Shown in pieces: positions 7,403 to 14,115 of a DNA stretch of 29,162 nucleotides (its first letter is position 1; every line of letters begins with the position of its first letter). The notes under the pieces were generated by a model. That model saw only the letters and a list, made by a program, of their open reading frames with translations. It did no database searches and was not told the DNA's origin. Source of the stretch: JBFGFG01 sp041627475 (GTDB lineage: Bacteria; Actinomycetota; Nitriliruptoria; Nitriliruptorales; Nitriliruptoraceae); the NCBI GenBank assembly GCA_041627475.1, contig JBFKQZ010000007.1, positions 1 through 29,162 on the forward strand, in the 5' to 3' direction. The translations under genes were made by a program, and so were the position numbers.

Positions 7403-8596
7403 TCAGAGGAAGGCGCCGGCCGAGCGCTGCGCACGTCCGAGCGCCACCTGGACGCGGGCAGCGGCCTCGCTCACGTCGTGCATGGCACCCATGCGGTCGA
7501 GCTCGCAGGCGGTGGCGACGATCGCCGCGCCGAGCTCGACGTCGGCGTCGCGGGCCGCGACGAGCCGCTCCGGGTCCGTCGCGTGGACGATGCGGACCAC
7601 GCGGTCCTGCACGGCGGCCTGCTCGAGCACCGCGGCACCACTGCGGGCGATGCGCCCCCGGTCGCCGGAGACGACGCCACCGTCGAGGTGACCGAGCTCG
7701 TGGAGCTCCGCGGCCCGCACGACGTCGCGCCGGATCCGCGACTCGAGCTCGAGGTCGATGCAGACGCGCTCGACCACGTCACGGACGCGCTCGGTGTGAC
7801 CGGCGTCGACGATCCCGACCCACTCGGGGAGGATCGTCATCGCGGCCAGGGTCTGCGAGACGGCGCGCAGCCCCTCGTCGTGGAGCTTGAAACCCACGCC
7901 CGCGGCAGCACCGGGGAGCAGCACGATCAGCGCAGCGGCCGGCCCGACCGCGGCGTAGGTGATGGCGGCGAGGACGGCCAGCGCCGCGAGGACGGACTGT
8001 GGTTCGAGCCGCCGCAGCACCATGTGGACCGGGTCGATCGCCTCCTGCGGCGGCAGCGCGACGCGGGTGACGAGCGACTCCATCACCGGGACGACGAGCA
8101 CGAAGGCTGCCCACAGCGCGACGAGGCTGGCGACGGCGAGCGTCGGCTCGAGCTTCTCGAGACTGGGCCCGCCGAGCCGCGCACTGGCGACGAGCACGCC
8201 GGGGATGGCCCAGCCGAGCAGCGCAGCCCCGAGGACGCGTGGCACGGCGAGGTCCCGGTTGCGACGCAGGCCGCCGATGCCGCCCAGCGCACCGATGATC
8301 GCGCACGTCACGGCGTCGGCCCCGAGCAGGGCCGCCGACCCGACGAGCCCCGAGGCGACCAGCGCCGGGGTGCGGTCCTTGGCCCCCAGGCCGAGTCCCC
8401 CCGTGGCGAGGGCGAGCACCCCCCAGCCCAGCAGCTCGCCCCGGCCGAAGCGCCCTGCGGCCTCCGCACCGGCGTCGGCACCGAGCCCGGCACCGGCCGC
8501 GAGGGTCCCGAAGCCGGCGCAGGCGAGCACGAGCGCCGCGAGCACCCCGACCTCGATCCAGGGCAGCTGCCGGCGCAGTCGGCGGACCGGGCTCAC
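7403..8596 (-). CDS. Polytopic membrane protein with degenerate HD domain
   Basis: A 397-residue protein with about six hydrophobic segments in residues 13-232 (for example 13-33, 53-72, 76-108, 117-140, 150-175 and 200-232), then a cytoplasmic domain that follows the HD fold. AGHTERVRDVVERV (265-278) matches the first HD-GYP helix. AAELHELGHLDGG (295-307) replaces the metal-binding xxLHDxGK: H299 is kept, D300 is Glu and Lys is His. The downstream HHExxDGxGYP box is absent. It starts with GTG in a GTGA overlap with the intact HD-GYP gene, so the two are translationally coupled. It may be a regulatory partner of that phosphodiesterase rather than an enzyme. It ends four bases from the convergent dehydrogenase. 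Confidence 0.72.
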   Translation of the reverse strand: MSPVRRLRRQLPWIEVGVLAALVLACAGFGTLAAGAGLGADAGAEAAGRFGRGELLGWGVLALATGGLGLGAKDRTPALVASGLVGSAALLGADAVTCAIIGALGGIGGLRRNRDLAVPRVLGAALLGWAIPGVLVASARLGGPSLEKLEPTLAVASLVALWAAFVLVVPVMESLVTRVALPPQEAIDPVHMVLRRLEPQSVLAALAVLAAITYAAVGPAAALIVLLPGAAAGVGFKLHDEGLRAVSQTLAAMTILPEWVGIVDAGHTERVRDVVERVCIDLELESRIRRDVVRAAELHELGHLDGGVVSGDRGRIARSGAAVLEQAAVQDRVVRIVHATDPERLVAARDADVELGAAIVATACELDRMGAMHDVSEAAARVQVALGRAQRSAGAFL

Positions 8597-9918
8597 GACG
8601 TCGCCTCCACCGCGGTGCGCGGCGCAGCGACCTCGCGCGGCGCCGCCGCGGCGGCGGGACGCTCGGCGGCGGCCGACGGCATGACCATGTGCGGCGCGAC
8701 CTCGAGCAGGAGCGCGTGGACGACGTCGGCGTCGAACTGCGTGCCGCTGTTGCGGTGCAGCTCGGAGACCGCCACCTCGATCGGCAGGCCGTCGCGGTAG
8801 GGACGCGTGGTCGTCATGGCGTCCCAGGAGTCGACCGCGGACACGATGCGCGTGGCCAGCGGCACCTCGTCGCCGGCGAGGCCGCGCGGGTAGCCGCAGC
8901 CGTCGATGCGCTCGTGGTGCTGGCGGACGAGCGGGACGGCGGGCGCGAGCGCGTCGACGCGCTCCAGCAGGTCAGCCCCCAGGTCGGGGTGCCGCCGCAT
9001 GGTCCAGTACTCCTCGTCGGTGAAGCCACCGGGCTTGTTGAGCACCTCGATCGGCACGCAGATCTTGCCGACGTCGTGCAGGACGGCGCCGATCCGGATC
9101 CAGAACCGCTCCGTCGTCGACAGCCCCATCCGGGCGGCGACCCGGTCGGAGAGGTCGGCGACCCGTTCCGCGTGACCGCGCGTGTAGGCGTCCTTGACCT
9201 CGACGAGCCGCACGAGGGCGCGGACGGCCCGGTCCAGCGAGCTGCGCTGCGCCTCGACGCCCGCGAGGGAACGACGGGCCGAGACGAGCGGCACGAGGAG
9301 CAGCGCGAGGGCGACGGGGCCGCTCTCGACCTGCACGACGAAGGCCAGCACGGCCAGCCCCGGGAAGAGGACCTGGCCCCACCAGGCGGAGAGCAGCAGA
9401 CCCGGGAGCGACTCGACCGGGCGCGGTCCGCCGGTGGCGTGGATCGCCAGTGACAGCAGCAGGATGTTGACGAGGTAGTAGGCGACCTGCGCCGCGGCGA
9501 CGCCGAGGAGCCAGAAGCCGAGCTCGACCGTCTCCGGCCCCTTCGGCGCGCCGGCGACCACGAGGAAGGCGACGTTCCCGGCGATCGTCGACAGGACGAA
9601 CATCCCGACGTTGTAGGGGCCCTTGAGCAGGCGTCGCTCCCGCGGGAGCAGCGCCACCACGACCAGCCCGTTGGCCACCGCGACGGCGACAGCCGCACCC
9701 GGCCCCTGGAGCAGCAGCGCCACGAAGATCGCGACGTTCGACAGCGACGTCTTGACGTCAGGGCGCAGCGAGACGGGGAACGCCTCCAGCATCGCCCCGG
9801 CGGCCATCAGCCAGACGATGATCCAGCCGTCCTGCCACGGTTCGTGCGCGAGCGTGAGGCCGGCAGCGAGCAGCGGGATCCCCACGAGCACCGAAGCGCG
9901 GTGGAGCCGCTGCTGCAT
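8593..9918 (-). CDS. Membrane-bound HD-GYP domain protein, probable cyclic-di-GMP phosphodiesterase
   Basis: A 441-residue protein with about seven membrane segments in residues ~9-215, a short coiled linker (ARRSLAGVEAQRSSLDRAVRAL), and a complete HD-GYP domain. The metal and catalytic residues are all visible: GHAERV (248-253), HDVGK (281-285), HP (310-311), HHERIDGCGYPRGL (334-347, the GYP box) and D363 in AVDSWDAMT. HD-GYP enzymes hydrolyse c-di-GMP (or cGAMP) to mononucleotides; the membrane part probably senses a signal. An Ala/Pro-rich tail of ~30 residues ends the protein. It is the first gene of a pair with the degenerate HD protein, and lies behind a long structured leader. Confidence 0.88.
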   Translation of the reverse strand: MQQRLHRASVLVGIPLLAAGLTLAHEPWQDGWIIVWLMAAGAMLEAFPVSLRPDVKTSLSNVAIFVALLLQGPGAAVAVAVANGLVVVALLPRERRLLKGPYNVGMFVLSTIAGNVAFLVVAGAPKGPETVELGFWLLGVAAAQVAYYLVNILLLSLAIHATGGPRPVESLPGLLLSAWWGQVLFPGLAVLAFVVQVESGPVALALLLVPLVSARRSLAGVEAQRSSLDRAVRALVRLVEVKDAYTRGHAERVADLSDRVAARMGLSTTERFWIRIGAVLHDVGKICVPIEVLNKPGGFTDEEYWTMRRHPDLGADLLERVDALAPAVPLVRQHHERIDGCGYPRGLAGDEVPLATRIVSAVDSWDAMTTTRPYRDGLPIEVAVSELHRNSGTQFDADVVHALLLEVAPHMVMPSAAAERPAAAAAPREVAAPRTAVEATS

Positions 9919-10039
9919 GGTTCGCGTCCGTCCGGGATGACCGAGGGCGAATGGTGAGGGCGGACGGCCACGGTTGCCGGTTGCCCGGCGGTGTTTCAGG
10001 TGCTGGCCCAGGAGCGTGGTCGAGCCACGCGTTTCCGGG

Positions 10040-10114
10040 TCAGTACCAGCTGTGGTGGGAGCCGCGGTTCAGCGCAACGCTGAACCGGTCGGCGAGCAGA
10101 GACAGGAACGTCAT
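10040..10114 (-). CDS. Probable 24-residue small protein or leader peptide upstream of the HD-GYP gene
   Basis: ATG at 10114 is preceded by GGAAGGGGGGACGCT, a strong SD-like run at good spacing. The peptide begins MTFLSLLADRFSVALN and ends GSHHSWY before TGA. Of 23 codons after the start, 21 end in G or C, as in the real genes around it. Codons 11-16 fall inside a near-perfect hairpin (10066-10086). It ends 121 bases before the HD-GYP start on the same strand. I do not recognise the peptide. It could be a leader peptide whose translation controls folding of the RNA, or an independent small amphipathic protein. Conservation in relatives would decide. Confidence 0.45.
   Translation of the reverse strand: MTFLSLLADRFSVALNRGSHHSWY
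10066..10086. repeat. Inverted repeat, 9-bp perfect stem with 3-base loop
   Basis: GGTTCAGCG-CAA-CGCTGAACC reads as a perfect 9-bp stem, 10 bp if the flanking C-G pair is counted. It lies within the 24-codon small ORF on the minus strand. It is not followed by a T run in either direction, so a simple intrinsic terminator is unlikely. An RNA hairpin linked to translation of the small ORF, or a dimeric repressor site, are both possible. Confidence 0.6.
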
Positions 10115-10203
10115 AGCGTCCCCCCTTCCGAGTCGTCTATTCCGGACTCACCCGCTCGCTTGGTTGCGGGTGCGTTCGTTCGCTTCGCTCGGTTGGTCCT
10201 GCC

Positions 10204-10236
10204 GGGACCTGGCTCCGTTGGTCGGAGGCCGGTCCC
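10204..10236. repeat. Long imperfect hairpin in the HD-GYP leader region
   Basis: The arms GGGACC..GGTCCC and CTCCG..CGGAG stack into about 13 base pairs with two single-base bulges and a 5-base loop (TTGGT on the plus strand). A second hairpin, CACCCGC-10 nt-GCGGGTG, lies at 10149-10172. Neither is followed by a T tract. On the minus strand both would sit in the untranslated leader upstream of the small ORF and the HD-GYP gene. Confidence 0.5.
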
Positions 10237-10614
10237 GCCATACGACGCGACCGTCCCCCCTCACCATTCGCTCTTCAGTTGTGTGGTAGGTGTGGCTGGT
10301 GTTGTACTTGATGAAGGAGTGGTTTGTGTGGCGAATGTGACACGCTGTCGGTGGCACCTCAGGTCACACGCCCCGCTCCTCCACGATGATTCCCGGATCT
10401 CGGGCACTGAAGCCAACAGTCGGCGGCAATGACCTGTTCTGTACTGACCGGCCGTCAATGCGCGATGAACGCACCCCCTCGCGCGTCCTGACGGTCCAGC
10501 CCTCGACACGGCCCTGACAGCCCCTCCTCGGGACGGCCGTCGTGACGCCTCCGCGGGTCCGCCCGATCGCTGCCGTATCGTCATCGACCGACATCGGATC
10601 CCGGGGGCAGACAC

Positions 10615-11271
10615 ATGGACGACCGCGTGGTCGACATCGACGTCGACGGTGAGCTTGCGGTCTTCAACATCGAGCAGGCGGTGGGTCGCCTCGACGACAT
10701 CGAGGCCGTCCGGATCGTCCCGGGGAGCAACCGGCCGATCGACGAGCTGCACGTCGTCGTCACCCCGCAACGCGACCCGAAGCAGACGGTCCGCGACATC
10801 CACTCGCTGCTGCGCGCCGGCTTCGACCTCGACATCGACCGCCGCGTGATCAGCGTCGTCCAGCTGCCGCGCGATGCCGGCAAGCGCCTCAACGACGGTC
10901 TCCCCCGTCTGGTGCTGGACACCGTCCAGATCGAGGTCCGCGGTGGCGAGACCTCGGTCACGGTCCTGCTCGCCGACGGCGACGAGACCATCCGCGGCTG
11001 CGCCGGCCCGATCGGCGACGAGGGACCCGTCCAGGCGACGGCCGAGGCGACCCTCGACGCCCTCGCCGAGCGCCTCGGCGGCACGCGCTTCCGCCTCCTG
11101 GGCGCCGACGCCGTGAAGATCGGCGCGGAGCTCGTGGCGGTCGCCGCCGTCCACGCGACGAGCGGCCGCACGGGCGAGCTCCTGACCGGGTCCGCGGTCG
11201 TGCGCCACTCCGAGCCGGACGCCGTCGCGCGAGCAGTCCTGGACGCGACGAACCGACTGCACCGCGGCTGA
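10615..11271 (+). CDS. Unrecognised conserved-type protein, paralogue 1 of a tandem pair
   Basis: A 218-residue soluble protein, rich in acidic residues, with two visible parts. The N-terminal ~85 residues (RIVPGSNRPIDELHVVV, then DPKQTVRDIHSLLRAGFDLDIDRRVISVVQL) look like a small alpha/beta domain. The C-terminal ~120 residues run from RLVLDTVQIEVRGGETSV to LTGSAVVRHSEPDAVARAVLDATNRL. No catalytic motif, signal peptide or membrane segment is seen. The next gene repeats the same two-part design. My impression is that similar proteins of unknown function occur in other actinobacteria, but I cannot name a family. GGGGG at 10602-10606 may serve as the SD. Confidence 0.75.
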   Translation: MDDRVVDIDVDGELAVFNIEQAVGRLDDIEAVRIVPGSNRPIDELHVVVTPQRDPKQTVRDIHSLLRAGFDLDIDRRVISVVQLPRDAGKRLNDGLPRLVLDTVQIEVRGGETSVTVLLADGDETIRGCAGPIGDEGPVQATAEATLDALAERLGGTRFRLLGADAVKIGAELVAVAAVHATSGRTGELLTGSAVVRHSEPDAVARAVLDATNRLHRG

Positions 11272-11301
11272 GGCCCTGACGGGATCTGGTCGCCGGACGC
11301 C

Positions 11302-11330
11302 TTGACGCAGCGTGGTCACGTGCCCACAAT
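11302..11330 (+). promoter_or_regulatory. Sigma-70-type promoter for paralogue 2
   Basis: TTGACG (11302-11307; 5 of 6 to TTGACA) is separated by exactly 17 bases from CACAAT (11325-11330; 4 of 6 to TATAAT). A transcript would begin near 11337, giving a leader of about 26 bases before the TTG start. It lies in the 92-bp gap between the two paralogues, so the second copy probably has its own promoter. Confidence 0.5.
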
Positions 11331-11363
11331 CGGAGTCTGTCACTGCACCCGGGACCGTCGGCC

Positions 11364-12047
11364 TTGCGCGAGCCCCTGTCGCCCCGAACGCCGAGCACAA
11401 CGGTCGGTGCGCGGTCGCACGCGCGGATCGAGGAGGAGCTGACCCGCCTCGACGGCGTGGTCACCGCCTCGGTCGAGCGCTCCGATGACGGCCGCCTCGG
11501 CACGGTCCACGTCCGGGCCAACCCGGACTGGCCCGTCGAGACCGTGCGTCGTGACGTGGAGGCCGTGCTGCTGCAACGCTTCAGCCTCCAGATCTCCAAC
11601 GACCTGCTCGACGTCGTGGGCGCCGCGCCGGACCCTGCCGAGCGCAGTCAGGAGGACGAGATGTCGACGTCCGTGGACACCCACCGCCTCGTCCTCGACA
11701 CGGTGCACCTGGCGCTGCGAGCGCACGGCACGTCGGTCGGGGTCGACCTGTTGGCAGGCGACGAACGTCTGCGCGGCACGGCCGGCCCGGTCCCGGCGAC
11801 CGGCGTCCTCAGCGGCGTCGTCGACGCCACGATCGACGCCCTCGGCAAGCGCATCCGCGAGCAGCTGACCACCGTCGTCGCCGACGTCGTCGAAGCCGGT
11901 GGCGACCAGATCGCCATCGCGACGCTGAGCGTCTCCGACGGCCGCAGCCGGCACCGCCTGACGGGTTCGGCGATCGTCCGTGGCAACGTCGAGGACGCCA
12001 TGGCTCGCGCGACGCTCGACGCGACGAACCGCCTCGTCAGCGACTAG
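11364..12047 (+). CDS. Unrecognised conserved-type protein, paralogue 2 of a tandem pair
   Basis: A 227-residue protein clearly related to its upstream neighbour. The pairs RLVLDTV/RLVLDTV, LLADGDETIRGCAGP/LLAGDERLRGTAGP and LTGSAVVR..AVARAVLDATNRL/LTGSAIVR..AMARATLDATNRL line up. The N-terminal domain is shorter and more diverged: the DPKQTVRDIHSLL element has become WPVETVRRDVEAVL. The ~45-residue linker between domains differs (AAPDPAERSQEDEMSTS). The TTG at 11364 is the only upstream start in frame; GGGA about nine bases before it is a weak SD, so the N-terminus is uncertain. Function is unknown. Divergence after duplication suggests the two copies may form a heteromer or act at different targets. 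Confidence 0.7.
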   Translation: MREPLSPRTPSTTVGARSHARIEEELTRLDGVVTASVERSDDGRLGTVHVRANPDWPVETVRRDVEAVLLQRFSLQISNDLLDVVGAAPDPAERSQEDEMSTSVDTHRLVLDTVHLALRAHGTSVGVDLLAGDERLRGTAGPVPATGVLSGVVDATIDALGKRIREQLTTVVADVVEAGGDQIAIATLSVSDGRSRHRLTGSAIVRGNVEDAMARATLDATNRLVSD

Positions 12048-12050
12048 GGC

Positions 12051-13295
12051 TCAGGCCCCGCGCGCACCCCAGCTGCGTGCGATCTGGCGGCTGATCACCA
12101 GCTGCTGGATCTCCTTGGTGCCCTCGAAGATCTCGTAGATCTTCGCGTCGCGGTGGAACTTCTCGACGTCGAACTCACGGCTGTAGCCGAAGCCACCGTG
12201 GATCTGGATCGCCTCGTCGGTGACGGCGACGGCGGTCCGCCCCGCGTGGAGCTTGGCCATCGAGCCCTCGCCGTACCGGAACGCCGTCTGGGTCGTGCCC
12301 ATGTTGATGCCGCGCCAGCACAGGAGCCGCGCCGCGTCGATCTGCGTCGCCATGTCGGCGAGCTTGAAGGCGATGGCCTGGTGGCGGATGATCGGGACGC
12401 CGAACGTCTCGCGCTGGGTCGCGTACTCGACGCTCGCCTCGAAGGCGGCGCGGGCGATGCCGACCGCCTGGATCCCCACGATCGGGCGCGTCGCCTCGAA
12501 GGTCGACAGCGCACCGGACCCGCCCTTCCGCCGCTGCTGCTCCGGGTCGCGCGCCCGGCCGAGCTTGGCGTCGAGCTTCTCCTGCCCGCCGAGCAGCTGG
12601 TCGTCGGGGACGAAGACGTCGGTGAGCGCGAGCTCGGCGGTGTGCGATGCCCTGATCCCGAGCTTGGGGACCTTCTTGGTCTGCGTGAACCCCTCGGCGT
12701 CCCCCGTGACGATGAAGGAGGCCTGTCCGCGGTGACCGAGGTTCGGGTCGACGGTGGCGACGACGATGTGCACGTCGGCGATGCCGCCGTTGGTGATCCA
12801 GATCTTCTCACCGTTGAGGAGCCAGCCGCCGTCGACGCGCTCTGCGCGGGTCCGGATCTTGCTCACGTCGGAGCCGGCGCCGGGCTCGGACACCGCGTAG
12901 GCGCCGACCTTGACGTCGCCCGGCGTGCCGAAGATGCGCGGCGCCCAGGTGCCGATCTGCTCGCCGGTGCCGCTGCTGGCGAGACCGGCCAGCGCCAGCC
13001 CGGACCCGAAGATCGCCAGCCCGATGCCGGCGCAGCCCCAGAACAGCTCCTCGATGATGAGGGCGGACGTGATGCCGGTCGGGTCCTGACCGGCCATGGT
13101 GTAGTAGTCCATGCCGTACAGGCCGACCTCGGCCGCCTTCTCCACGATCGGCCACGGGAACGACTCGGTCTCGTCGTAGTAGCGGTGCGCCCGCATCCCC
13201 TCGACCTCGGCCTCGCGCATCTCCTTGACGGCGAAGTCCCGGGCCCAGTCGCGCGCCGCCTCCTGCTCCTCGGTCAGTGCGAGTGAGAAGGTCAT
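12051..13295 (-). CDS. Acyl-CoA dehydrogenase
   Basis: A 414-residue flavoenzyme of normal family length with all hallmark segments: AYAVSEPGAGSDVS (residues 133-145), WLLNGEKIWITNGG (158-171), KLGIRASHTAELALTDVFVP (211-230), QRETFGVPIIRHQ (294-306) and IHGGFGYSREF (365-375). IYEIFEGTKEIQQLVISR (386-403) holds the catalytic Glu at 391. It oxidises an acyl-CoA to the 2-enoyl-CoA and passes electrons to ETF. A linker at ~238-268, rich in Arg and Gln (RARDPEQQRRKGGSG), is longer than usual. ATG at 13295 has AGGAG upstream. It is divergent from a TetR gene with a shared palindrome, so it is probably that regulator's target. Confidence 0.9.
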   Translation of the reverse strand: MTFSLALTEEQEAARDWARDFAVKEMREAEVEGMRAHRYYDETESFPWPIVEKAAEVGLYGMDYYTMAGQDPTGITSALIIEELFWGCAGIGLAIFGSGLALAGLASSGTGEQIGTWAPRIFGTPGDVKVGAYAVSEPGAGSDVSKIRTRAERVDGGWLLNGEKIWITNGGIADVHIVVATVDPNLGHRGQASFIVTGDAEGFTQTKKVPKLGIRASHTAELALTDVFVPDDQLLGGQEKLDAKLGRARDPEQQRRKGGSGALSTFEATRPIVGIQAVGIARAAFEASVEYATQRETFGVPIIRHQAIAFKLADMATQIDAARLLCWRGINMGTTQTAFRYGEGSMAKLHAGRTAVAVTDEAIQIHGGFGYSREFDVEKFHRDAKIYEIFEGTKEIQQLVISRQIARSWGARGA

Positions 13296-13332
13296 CGAGC
13301 GCTCCTGGCCGGGGACACGGCAACGCTCCGAC

Positions 13333-13347
13333 GTTACCGTTGGTAAC
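13333..13347. promoter_or_regulatory. Palindromic operator between acyl-CoA dehydrogenase and TetR genes
   Basis: GTTACC-GTT-GGTAAC is a perfect 6-bp inverted repeat. It lies between two divergent starts (13295 and 13372) in the position expected for a TetR-family autoregulatory site. TACCGT at 13335-13340, a possible -10 for the TetR gene, and ACGTTA at 13331-13336 (TAACGT on the minus strand), a possible -10 for the dehydrogenase, both overlap it. Bound repressor could therefore block both promoters. Confidence 0.65.
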
Positions 13348-13371
13348 CACCTGCGCACCGGGGACGCCACC

Positions 13372-13974
13372 CTGACGACGACGGACCGCCGCACGAGCCT
13401 GCTCGACGCCATCGAACCCGTCCTCCGCGAGGAGGGGCCCGAGGCGTCGATGGCCACGCTGGCCGCGGGTGCCGGCATCACCAAGCCGGTCCTGTACCGC
13501 CACTTCGGCGACAAGCAGGGGCTCCTCGCCGCCTGGGCGGAGCGACAGGCGCAGACACTGGGGGCACGGATCACCGAGGAGCTCGCGCGGCAGCGCAACC
13601 CGCGCAGCCGCATCCGCGCGACCATCACGACGTACCTCAGCGCGCTGGAGCAGGACCCGATCGGCTACTGGTTCGTCACCCGGCGGGCCGTCACGTCGGA
13701 CGACCCCAGTGGCGGGCCGGTCGTGGACGTCGTCGAGACGATCGTCATCGCCGTCGCCGAGGTCCTCCGTGAGGAGCTCGAGCGCGCGGGTGCGAACGAG
13801 GCCGCGGTCGCGGCCGCGCCCACGTGGGCCCGTGCCCTGGTCGGGATGGTCCAGCAGGTCGGTGACCACTGGCTCCAGGAGCACGAGGTGGGCGTCGACG
13901 AGGTCGCCAACCAGCTCACCGACCTCGTCTGGCTGGGCTTCCGGGGAATGGCGGAGCAACCGGTACCGTCCTGA
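13372..13974 (+). CDS. TetR/AcrR-family transcriptional regulator
   Basis: A 200-residue regulator, normal TetR length. The N-terminal HTH is clear: RRTSLLDAIEPVLREEG (helix 1), ASMATLAAGAGITKPVLYRHFGDKQGLL (helices 2-4, residues ~26-52). The ligand-binding C-terminal domain is all helical. In FadR/PaaR-like relatives it binds acyl-CoAs, which suits the divergent acyl-CoA dehydrogenase; that ligand is inference. No ATG, GTG or TTG lies where the fold begins. The open frame runs upstream into the opposite gene, and the first internal ATG (13450) would cut the HTH. CTG at 13372 has GGGGA at 13360-13364, seven bases away, and is the best start. Autoregulation through the palindrome at 13333-13347 is likely. 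Confidence 0.8.
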   Translation: MTTTDRRTSLLDAIEPVLREEGPEASMATLAAGAGITKPVLYRHFGDKQGLLAAWAERQAQTLGARITEELARQRNPRSRIRATITTYLSALEQDPIGYWFVTRRAVTSDDPSGGPVVDVVETIVIAVAEVLREELERAGANEAAVAAAPTWARALVGMVQQVGDHWLQEHEVGVDEVANQLTDLVWLGFRGMAEQPVPS

Positions 13975-14071
13975 CCACGGAGCGGCACTCGTTCGGCCCC
14001 TGTGGCCCTGCCGCCGCCCCCGGTCCTGACGCACCGCAAAGCTCGCGCGGGACCTGTCGAGAGGGCGACCC

Positions 14072-14091
14072 GCACGGACGGGCGCCCGTGC
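14072..14091. repeat. Inverted repeat in the helicase leader
   Basis: GCACGG..CCGTGC pairs around an 8-base loop; alternatively the central ACGGGCGCCCGT (14078-14089) is itself a perfect palindrome. It lies in the 141-base gap between the TetR and helicase genes, about 25 bases before the likely TTG start. It could be a 5'-leader structure of the helicase mRNA or an end signal for the TetR transcript. Confidence 0.35.
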
Positions 14092-14115
14092 CACACCGCA
14101 GAGAAAACTGAAGAC

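Larger units (their letters stand above)
9919..10614. other. 696-bp intergenic region with hairpins and a small ORF
   Basis: This is the longest gap in the window. It separates the divergent HD-GYP gene (leftward) and the first paralogue gene (rightward). I see three hairpins (10066-10086, 10149-10172, 10204-10236), one well-formed small ORF on the minus strand, and a locally less GC-rich stretch at about 10265-10345. GGGGGGACG occurs twice on the minus strand (around 10118-10126 and 10253-10260). TATCGT at 10576-10581 could be a -10 box for the rightward gene. Longer open frames here have poor third-position GC and look non-coding. Confidence 0.6.

Noticed and set aside
5962..7434. 490-codon open frame on the minus strand
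   Set aside because: It mirrors the AidB-like dehydrogenase gene; no recognisable domain.
10137..10241. Second small ORF (34 codons) upstream of the accepted small ORF
   Set aside because: About a third of its codons end in A or T, far from the neighbours' use, and the purine run is too far from the ATG.
10141..10345. Possible tRNA or known riboswitch in the long gap
   Set aside because: The hairpins do not make a cloverleaf, no T-loop GTTCGAATC-type element is found, and I could not fit a c-di-GMP riboswitch consensus.
10148..10357. 69-codon minus-strand open frame
   Set aside because: Codon third positions are not GC-biased, the peptide is His/Thr/Arg-rich and without pattern, and it covers the hairpin region.
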